DNA from: Rhodospirillales bacterium
Lineage (GTDB): Bacteria; Pseudomonadota; Alphaproteobacteria; Rhodospirillales; Casp-alpha2
NCBI GenBank assembly: GCA_021775095.1
Contig: JAJFII010000039.1
Coordinates: forward strand, 20,253-84,252
Reading direction: 5' to 3'
DNA: 64,000 nucleotides
Positions 56,608-64,000 of the stretch are shown piece after piece; the stretch's first letter is position 1, and every line of letters starts with the position of its first letter. Made by a program: the position numbers and the translations under genes. The notes below the pieces were generated by a model. The model searched no databases. It was not told where the DNA came from and saw only the letters and a program-made list of their open reading frames with translations.

Positions 56608-57519
56608 ATGAACCAGGCAAATGGAATGGGACGCATGACGACCTTGGCAGGGTGGAACGTTGGGTTTATCGGGTTGGGGCTGATGGGCAGGCCCATGGCC
56701 CGGCATTTGTTTGCCGCCGGTGCCCATGTGGTGATCCACAATCGATCGCAAGCCGTCGTCGATGAACTGGCGGCACAGGGTCTGACGCCGGCGGCAACGC
56801 CAGCCGAAGTGGCCCAACAGTGCGAAACCCTGATATTGATGTTAACCCATACAGCGGCTGTCGAAATGGTCGTCGCCGGACCCCATGGGGTCCTAGCCGG
56901 CCTCCAGGACGGCGGCCTGATCATCGATATGAGCACAACCAAAGTACCGACAACGCGAACCCTAGCCGAGGCAACAAAAAACCGAGGCGGCGCTTACATT
57001 GACGCGCCGGTATCGGGCGGCAGTGCCGGTGCTGAAGCGGCCACATTGACGATTATGGCTGGCGGTAGCCTGTCGGCCATCGATTGCGCCAAACCGCTGT
57101 TTGATGTGCTCGGCTCGAAACTTACCCACGTCGGTGAGGTCGGTGCGGGACAGATTGCCAAGGCCGCAAATCAGATGATCGTCGGATTGAATATCGGCGC
57201 CGTCGCCGAGGCCCTGACCCTGGCCAAAAAAGCCGGTGCCGACCCGGCCTTGGTGCGCCAGGCGATACAGGGCGGATTTGCCGATTCAAAAGTCCTTGAC
57301 GTCCATGGTCAACGAATGCTCGACGGCCAATTCGAACCGGGCGCCCATTGTACGGTCCAGCGCAAGGATATGGATCAAGCCGTTGAACTGGCCCAATCCC
57401 TCGGCCTCGAATTGCCGGCGACGGCACTGAACCGCGATTTATACGACCGGGTCATCGATGCCGGCCACGCCAACCTCGACCATGCGGCGCTGATTAAAGC
57501 TATCGACCCCGATGGCTGA
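56608..57519 (+). CDS. NAD(P)-dependent beta-hydroxyacid dehydrogenase (3-hydroxyisobutyrate dehydrogenase family)
   Basis: 303 residues. NVGFIGLGLMGRPMARHL is the N-terminal dinucleotide loop, DAPVSGGSAGAEAATLTIMAGG the substrate-binding motif, and GQIAKAANQMIVGLNIGAVAEA carries the catalytic Lys. The start is uncertain: 56608, 56626 and 56635 are all in-frame ATGs and none has a well-spaced SD. It may be a tartronate or succinate semialdehyde reductase type; its substrate is unknown. It stands alone. Confidence 0.9.
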   Translation: MNQANGMGRMTTLAGWNVGFIGLGLMGRPMARHLFAAGAHVVIHNRSQAVVDELAAQGLTPAATPAEVAQQCETLILMLTHTAAVEMVVAGPHGVLAGLQDGGLIIDMSTTKVPTTRTLAEATKNRGGAYIDAPVSGGSAGAEAATLTIMAGGSLSAIDCAKPLFDVLGSKLTHVGEVGAGQIAKAANQMIVGLNIGAVAEALTLAKKAGADPALVRQAIQGGFADSKVLDVHGQRMLDGQFEPGAHCTVQRKDMDQAVELAQSLGLELPATALNRDLYDRVIDAGHANLDHAALIKAIDPDG

Positions 57520-57601
57520 AGCACTTCCGGAATTATAGGGGATCACCGCGAGGCGGATCTGGGCATTTGCTGAGCCAGGGATCGAACACTGGCGGCAAAG
57601 C

Positions 57602-57636
57602 AAAAAAAGGCCGCATCCTTATGGATACGGCCTTTC
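57602..57636 (-). terminator. groEL intrinsic terminator
   Basis: On the minus strand, AAAGGCCGTATCC-ataa-GGATGCGGCCTTTTTTT forms a hairpin with one mismatch and ends in seven T. It lies 37 bp after the groEL stop and may also serve the convergent dehydrogenase gene. Confidence 0.85.
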
Positions 57637-57672
57637 GTTTGGTAGGACCTAGGTCCGAATGGTTGCTTGAGC

Positions 57673-59633
<1,961 letters not shown>

Positions 59634-59682
59634 TTGTCGTTCTCCATGAACTCTTTGAAATATAAGTTACATTTTGAGAGTG

Positions 59683-59709
59683 TTAGCACTCTCCCGTAGT
59701 GAGTGCCAG
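59683..59709 (-). promoter_or_regulatory. CIRCE operator (HrcA-binding site) for groESL
   Basis: On the plus strand the site reads TTAGCACTC, a 9-bp spacer, then GAGTGCCAG. The left arm is perfect; the right arm matches GAGTGCTAA except at two positions. It lies between the -10 box and groES, where HrcA represses transcription. Confidence 0.92.
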
Positions 59710-59710
59710 C

Positions 59711-59739
59711 GATGTAGTCGGCTATTGCCCAACTGTCAA
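59711..59739 (-). promoter_or_regulatory. groESL promoter
   Basis: On the minus strand a perfect -35 TTGACA (complement of 59734-59739) is 17 bp from the -10-like TACATC (complement of 59711-59716). Transcription would begin inside or beside the CIRCE element. Confidence 0.7.
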
Positions 59740-59803
59740 GCAAAGCCCGTGTTTTTTTTGAAAAAACACCGATTTTACGGCATTTTCGGCCGCCAAAGGT
59801 CGC

Positions 59804-61447
59804 TTATGAACGATTTCCAATACCCGGATGGCGGCGCATGGTGTTTGCATCCCAGATCACCATAAAGCCCCGGCGAAAGGGATAAACGGCAACGGGTTTT
59901 GCCCGGTCCGGGATTTTTTTATAATAGGCGACAATCCGGCCATCGGGATTATCGCGTAAAAAAACTGCCAAATCATTGTCGCGAAGGCCGACCACGTGCA
60001 GCCGTTGCTTCAGACGACCCAAAAACTGAAACTGGCCGTGATATTTACCAAAGTTCGCAATCGCCAACCCCTTGTCCTGCCAGCCCTTGAGCTGCCGGGC
60101 GATGGGTTTTAAGTCGTAGCGGCTGGTCAGGACCGGTGCCAGGGCCAAATGGAGGGCGACAACCAGGGTGACTGGCAAAACCACAAGACGGGCCACGGCC
60201 GCCGTTGGGTTTTGCAAAGGCGAGGCCTGTACAGCCACGGCAACTGCAGTAACGAGCGCCCCCCAATAGCCATTTATTTCGCCAACCCAAACTGGCATGC
60301 GGCTGGGCAGAACGCCTAAAGGCAGGATAATGAGGACCAGTCCCAGGAGCACGAACAAAACCGCAGGCAGGCGTTGAGCTGAAGGTTTGTAAGGTCCTTG
60401 CTCACCGCCTTGCGATAACCAACGTGCCGCAAGCAGTGCCATGGCCGGAAACTCAGGCAACAGGTAATGCAACTGTTTGCCACTGATCAGGGAAAACGCA
60501 ACAAAAGCCGTGCCCAACCAGATCAGACAAATCAAACTGCCACCGTCGCGCCAATGCGCCTGGCCATAAGAACCAGCAGCCCGCCAGAGGGGCGGCCAGA
60601 TGACCCAGGGGACAACCAATCCCGGCAGAATGGCTGCAAACCACCAAAATGGTCTTTGGTGGGCAAAGGATTCAACCATACGCCCCGCCGCCTGCCCCCA
60701 AAAAATGGCATGCTGGTAGGCCTCGCCACCGGCCCTGCCGGCGGGGATCGCCCAGGCCAGGGCAAGACCGATGCCGAGCAAACAGGCCAGCAAAAGTTTC
60801 AGATACCAGGCCCCGGTCGACGACTGAACGGGTGGCGTCTGGTCGCCCATCCGTTTGATCCACAGGGGCGCCGTTAGCGCCACCGGCAGAATATGTAATA
60901 AAATAGCCGGGCCTTTGGTCAGGATCCCGAAACCCACGGCCAGGGCGATGAGAACAAACCCCGACAGTCCCTGTTCGCGGCCCGCTTTGACGACACCCAA
61001 CAGGCCAACCAAAGCAAAAAACGCCAACATCATGTCAAACATCGTCAGCGTGACAAACAACGTCCAGAACACACAACCGATTAACAGCAGCGGCGATAAT
61101 TCCTGGGCGCGCCGATCCGTCGGCCACAACAGGCGTGCCAGGTTACGAACCAAAAACAGGCAAGCCAATCCAAAGAGCGGGGCGATCAGGCGGGGCCACC
61201 AATCGGTCACACCAAATAGCTGCCACCCGGCCTGCATCAGCCAAAACAGCAACGGCGGTTTGTGGCTATAGGGTTCCCCGTTCAGGTACGGCACCAGAAA
61301 ATCACCGCGCAACCACATTTCCCAGGCGACGGCCAGATACCGGGTCTCATCGACCGGCAGGTGCGGGCGGGTAAACAGGGCGACAGCCATAATCCCCACC
61401 CATAACAGGGATGCAAAACGGACCATCGACAGGCCACCCGCAGTCAT
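59804..61447 (-). CDS. ArnT/GT39-like glycosyltransferase (membrane)
   Basis: 547 residues from the ATG at 61447; a TTG one codon earlier is less likely. It has about 11-12 membrane segments and the GT-C hallmark acidic pair in the first periplasmic loop, D33-E34 in HLPVDETRYLAVAWEMW, followed by YSHKPPLLFW. This class moves a sugar from a polyprenyl-phosphate donor to lipid A or a protein in the periplasm. The start overlaps the TVP38 stop by one base, and a GT2 gene precedes that, so donor synthesis, transport and transfer may be coupled. Confidence 0.9.
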   Translation of the reverse strand: MTAGGLSMVRFASLLWVGIMAVALFTRPHLPVDETRYLAVAWEMWLRGDFLVPYLNGEPYSHKPPLLFWLMQAGWQLFGVTDWWPRLIAPLFGLACLFLVRNLARLLWPTDRRAQELSPLLLIGCVFWTLFVTLTMFDMMLAFFALVGLLGVVKAGREQGLSGFVLIALAVGFGILTKGPAILLHILPVALTAPLWIKRMGDQTPPVQSSTGAWYLKLLLACLLGIGLALAWAIPAGRAGGEAYQHAIFWGQAAGRMVESFAHQRPFWWFAAILPGLVVPWVIWPPLWRAAGSYGQAHWRDGGSLICLIWLGTAFVAFSLISGKQLHYLLPEFPAMALLAARWLSQGGEQGPYKPSAQRLPAVLFVLLGLVLIILPLGVLPSRMPVWVGEINGYWGALVTAVAVAVQASPLQNPTAAVARLVVLPVTLVVALHLALAPVLTSRYDLKPIARQLKGWQDKGLAIANFGKYHGQFQFLGRLKQRLHVVGLRDNDLAVFLRDNPDGRIVAYYKKIPDRAKPVAVYPFRRGFMVIWDANTMRRHPGIGNRS

Positions 61448-62136
61448 CAATCGCCCCCGCCAATTTGCCGTTCCAGGGCCTCACCTATGGATTTGCCGTG
61501 CCGGTATTTTCGGTACAGATAAACCCCGAGAACGCCGGAAATCAAAAAGCCGGCGACGCCAAGCATCAGCAGCGCCGTGTCATCCACGTGGACGCCGCTT
61601 CCCAGCAGGGCAAAAACCGCCGTTTGCGGAATATAACCGACCAGGGAACCGGTGACAAAGGCGATCGCAGATACACTGGAGACACCGGCCGCCAGATTGG
61701 TAACCAGGTTGCTGCCCAAAGGCAAAAACCGGATGAGCAGGGTCATGGTAAACGGGTTGTCGTGCAGAAAATCATCAACCCGCTGGATGCGGCGCGCGAA
61801 CCGGGTTTTGACAAATTTGCGCCCGACAAGACGGGCATAAAAGAACGCCAGCACACAGCCCACCGTGGTCGCCGCCAACCCCAGTGCCACCCCTTCAACA
61901 ACGCCAAAGGCATATCCGGCCAAAAAAGAGATTCCCTGGCGCGGCAACCCGACCGCTGTCAGGGCCCCGCCAATCAACACAAACAGGAATTCACCCTTGA
62001 CCCCGCTGTTGCGAATATCGGAATCAATCCAGGCTTCACTAAATCCCGCGTCAATTTGCAGAAACTTGATCAGAAACCCCGCGCCAACCAGCGACACAAG
62101 CACCACCAGCCCCCTTGAAAGGGCACCATAATTCAT
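61447..62136 (-). CDS. TVP38/TMEM64 (DedA-like, VTT-domain) membrane protein
   Basis: 229 residues with about five or six membrane segments. The VTT/SNARE-associated motif is visible: ALTAVGLPRQGISFLAGYAFG, then FLPLGSNLVTNLAAGVS and GSLVGYIPQTAVFALLGSG. DedA-superfamily members move lipid carriers such as undecaprenyl phosphate across the membrane. Its position between GT2 and GT39 genes, with overlaps on both sides, suggests it handles the polyprenyl carrier of this cassette. Confidence 0.92.
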   Translation of the reverse strand: MNYGALSRGLVVLVSLVGAGFLIKFLQIDAGFSEAWIDSDIRNSGVKGEFLFVLIGGALTAVGLPRQGISFLAGYAFGVVEGVALGLAATTVGCVLAFFYARLVGRKFVKTRFARRIQRVDDFLHDNPFTMTLLIRFLPLGSNLVTNLAAGVSSVSAIAFVTGSLVGYIPQTAVFALLGSGVHVDDTALLMLGVAGFLISGVLGVYLYRKYRHGKSIGEALERQIGGGD

Positions 62137-62912
62137 ACCTCAGGCCTGCGCAGCTGTTCGACAAGGGGCCGGATCGGCCTGCGGATCAACCACATGACGC
62201 CCAGGATATCGACGATTCCCACCCACAGGCGGTTCCAAACACCATATTTGGAAGTGCCGCGCTCTCGCGGGCGGTGGTTCACTTCCACACAGCAAACCGT
62301 CCCGCCACTGCGGATCATCAACGCCGGTAAAAACCGATGCATATGATTAAACCGGGGCATGGCCAGGAAGGCGGCGCGGGGAAATATTTTCAGGCCACAG
62401 CCGGTATCAGGTGTCCGATCCTTGAGCAGACGTGAGCGGACGCCGTTCGCAACCCGCGACGACAGGCGGCGGACAAAGGTGTCGCGGCGTTTTGCCCGCC
62501 ATCCGGTTATCATGGTCTGATCGGCATTTTCAGCAGCACGGATTTTCTCCAGTAGGGCTGGAATGTCCGCCGGATCATTCTGGCCATCGCCGTCCAGGGT
62601 GGCAATCAGCGGTGCCGATGCCTGGGCAACCCCGGTACAAATGGCCGCACTTTGACCGCAACAAACCCGGTGATGATAAACCCGCAGTTCCGCAAAGCGA
62701 TGCATCAACTCAACCAGCCGTAAATCGGTGCCATCATCGCTGCCATCATCGACATAAATAATTTCGAAGGTTTCCTTGCCGCGCAAGGTGGTAACGATCT
62801 CGGAAATTAGGGGTTCCACATTATCGACTTCGTTTTTCACAGGGACGACAACGGACAAGCTCGGAACCTGAATCTGGCGTGTAGGTGAATTGTTATTATC
62901 TGATGAGGTCAT
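62133..62912 (-). CDS. GT2 glycosyltransferase (polyprenyl-phosphate sugar synthase-like)
   Basis: 259 residues from the ATG at 62912 (MTSSDNNNSP); the TTG-started extension is unlikely. GT-A motifs: VVVPVKNEVDNVEPLI, EIIYVDDGSDDGTD, then the DxD-type DGDGQNDPADIP and a GCGLKIFPRAAFL acceptor region. The ending REERGTSK-like RERGTSKYGVWNR is typical of DPM1/ArnC-like enzymes that load a sugar on polyprenyl phosphate. One hydrophobic helix is near the C-terminus. It overlaps the TVP38 gene by 4 bp. Confidence 0.93.
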   Translation of the reverse strand: MTSSDNNNSPTRQIQVPSLSVVVPVKNEVDNVEPLISEIVTTLRGKETFEIIYVDDGSDDGTDLRLVELMHRFAELRVYHHRVCCGQSAAICTGVAQASAPLIATLDGDGQNDPADIPALLEKIRAAENADQTMITGWRAKRRDTFVRRLSSRVANGVRSRLLKDRTPDTGCGLKIFPRAAFLAMPRFNHMHRFLPALMIRSGGTVCCVEVNHRPRERGTSKYGVWNRLWVGIVDILGVMWLIRRPIRPLVEQLRRPEV

Positions 62913-63016
62913 GAGGTAAAACGAACCGGCAAAACATGCAACGAAATCCAAAGTTAAATAGGGCTTTTACACGGTGAAACCGGGCGATCAAAGCTCTTTC
63001 CGACGGGGATTATAAA

Positions 63017-63814
63017 TCACAGGGCAATCAGGCGGTCCAGGCGCAGGCGATGGTGCCCGTCGGTAAGCCGCTGGCGGGCAAAAAAGACCGAAGAAACCAA
63101 GCCCAGACAGGTCCCGCCAGCAATTAAAAACAGGATCAAAATTTGGTATTTAACGGCTTCAACGGGGGCGACACCGGCCAATATTTGCCCGGTCATCATG
63201 CCTGGCAACGAAACCAGACCGGCCGCCGACATGCCGTTGATGGTTGGGATCAATCCGGCACGCAGTGCGGTGCGGACCAGGGTTTGCATGGCTTCGCGGA
63301 TGTCAGCCCCCAGCATCAGGCGGGCTTCAATGGCGGCCTTTTGCTGGACCGCGCCGGCGACCATGCGATCCAGACCGATACTCACGCCGTTCATGGTATT
63401 GCCCAGCACCATGCCCATTATGGGAATGGCATAACGCGGATCATACCACGGGTCCGGTGAAATTTGAGTGGTTAGGGCAAACATTGTCACTATGGTTCCC
63501 GCCACCATCATACTTGCCGTTCCCATTCCATAGGACCACCAGCCCTTGAAATGGCGCTCCTGTCTGGCCATCGCCTCCCGCCCGGCAAACAGCACCATGA
63601 ACACAATGGCCAGCGCCGTCAGGGCCGGTGAAGCGACGGAAAAAAGTGCCTTCAAAACCAAACCAACCAGGGTCAACTGCGCGACCATCCGAACGGCCGC
63701 AATGATCATCCGCCGGGCAATACCCAATTGCAGGGCGATGGAGAGACCGGCATTGAACAGCAGCAAAGACGCAGCAATGGCGATATCCGTATGGTCGAGG
63801 GCAATGACATTCAC
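63017..63814 (-). CDS. fetB: Iron-export ABC transporter permease FetB-like
   Basis: 265 residues, started at a GTG (63814) that overlaps the fetA stop by 4 bp. It has about seven membrane segments and the UPF0014/FetB motifs: RMIIAAVRMVAQLTLVGL, MVLFAGREAMARQERHF, IPIMGMVLGNTMNGVSIGLDR, and GLVSLPGMMTGQILAG. With FetA it is linked to iron export and oxidative-stress resistance in E. coli; the same role is inferred here. Confidence 0.93.
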   Translation of the reverse strand: MNVIALDHTDIAIAASLLLFNAGLSIALQLGIARRMIIAAVRMVAQLTLVGLVLKALFSVASPALTALAIVFMVLFAGREAMARQERHFKGWWSYGMGTASMMVAGTIVTMFALTTQISPDPWYDPRYAIPIMGMVLGNTMNGVSIGLDRMVAGAVQQKAAIEARLMLGADIREAMQTLVRTALRAGLIPTINGMSAAGLVSLPGMMTGQILAGVAPVEAVKYQILILFLIAGGTCLGLVSSVFFARQRLTDGHHRLRLDRLIAL

Positions 63815-64000
63815 GGTTTGGGCCCCTGATTAACCAACCGGCCCTCGGTCATCACATAAAATGCATTCCCCATCCGTTCCCCTTGCGCCCGGTCGTGGGT
63901 GACCAAAACCAAAACATTACCGGCCTCCAAATACCGCCGCAGCACTTGTTCCACCAGGGCGGTCGACTGGGGATCAAGGGCCGCCGTCGGCTCATCAAGC
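63811..64000 (-). CDS. fetA: ABC transporter ATP-binding protein FetA-like (N-terminal part outside window)
   Basis: Only about 62 C-terminal residues are in the window: LDEPTAALDPQSTALVEQVL is Walker B and D-loop, followed by the H-loop VTHDRAQGERMG and YVMTEGRLVNQGPKP. It overlaps fetB by 4 bp, the expected arrangement for fetAB. Confidence 0.88.
   Translation of the reverse strand, partial: LDEPTAALDPQSTALVEQVLRRYLEAGNVLVLVTHDRAQGERMGNAFYVMTEGRLVNQGPKP

Overview
The window looks like a chromosomal segment of an alphaproteobacterium, probably Rhodospirillales-like. This is inferred from the glpVSTPQU glycerol ABC transporter, the ArsR-methyltransferase/metF/metH operon, CIRCE-controlled groESL and the general gene style; no rRNA or tRNA gene is present to confirm it. 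Most of the window is housekeeping and transport DNA with a fairly high GC content and short intergenic gaps.

Layout. 1-6.5 kb (minus strand): a TRAP transporter (dctP, dctQ, dctM) followed by four NAD(P)-dependent oxidoreductases, the last cut by the window edge; together a catabolic operon for an unidentified organic or sugar acid. 6.7-16.8 kb: a glycerol regulon, with glpK, glpD and glpR leftward and glpV, glpS, glpT, glpP, glpQ and glpU rightward from a shared promoter region; glycerol is imported, phosphorylated and oxidised. 17-21.3 kb: a TfdA-like dioxygenase, a DM13 protein, a CBS-domain protein with an Arg-rich leader, and ettA. 21.3-31.5 kb: a lower-GC island bounded by two directly oriented, internally deleted IS1380-like remnants. 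It carries a tight seven-gene operon: two lipoproteins, a small helical protein, a large membrane protein with coiled coil and PKD-like fold, a thermolysin-like gluzincin, a ComEC-like metallo-beta-lactamase hydrolase and an astacin-like metzincin. I recognise no described system with this composition, and it is the best candidate here for something new. 31.5-34.1 kb: a PleD-like diguanylate cyclase, mlaC and mlaA. 34.2-40 kb: a SahR-like regulator, metF and metH behind a strong dyad operator. 40.3-46.8 kb: a secreted LamG-like protein, two small proteins, ilvE, a hybrid histidine kinase and an M20 amidohydrolase. 47-52.8 kb: a dipeptide/oligopeptide ABC operon (dppABCDF) preceded by a structured leader with micro-ORF, possible switching hairpins and an intrinsic terminator. 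53.1-55.9 kb: a DinG-type helicase. 56.6-59.7 kb: a beta-hydroxyacid dehydrogenase and groES-groEL with promoter, CIRCE and terminator. 59.8-62.9 kb: a translationally coupled GT2 / TVP38 / GT39 cassette, probably for polyprenyl-linked sugar transfer to the envelope. 63-64 kb: fetB and the end of fetA.

The three solute-binding-protein genes (dctP, glpV, dppA) are each followed by a strong stem-loop without a U-tract before their permease or ATPase genes, suggesting mRNA-level control of stoichiometry. All assignments come from reading motifs and context by eye; no database search was done.
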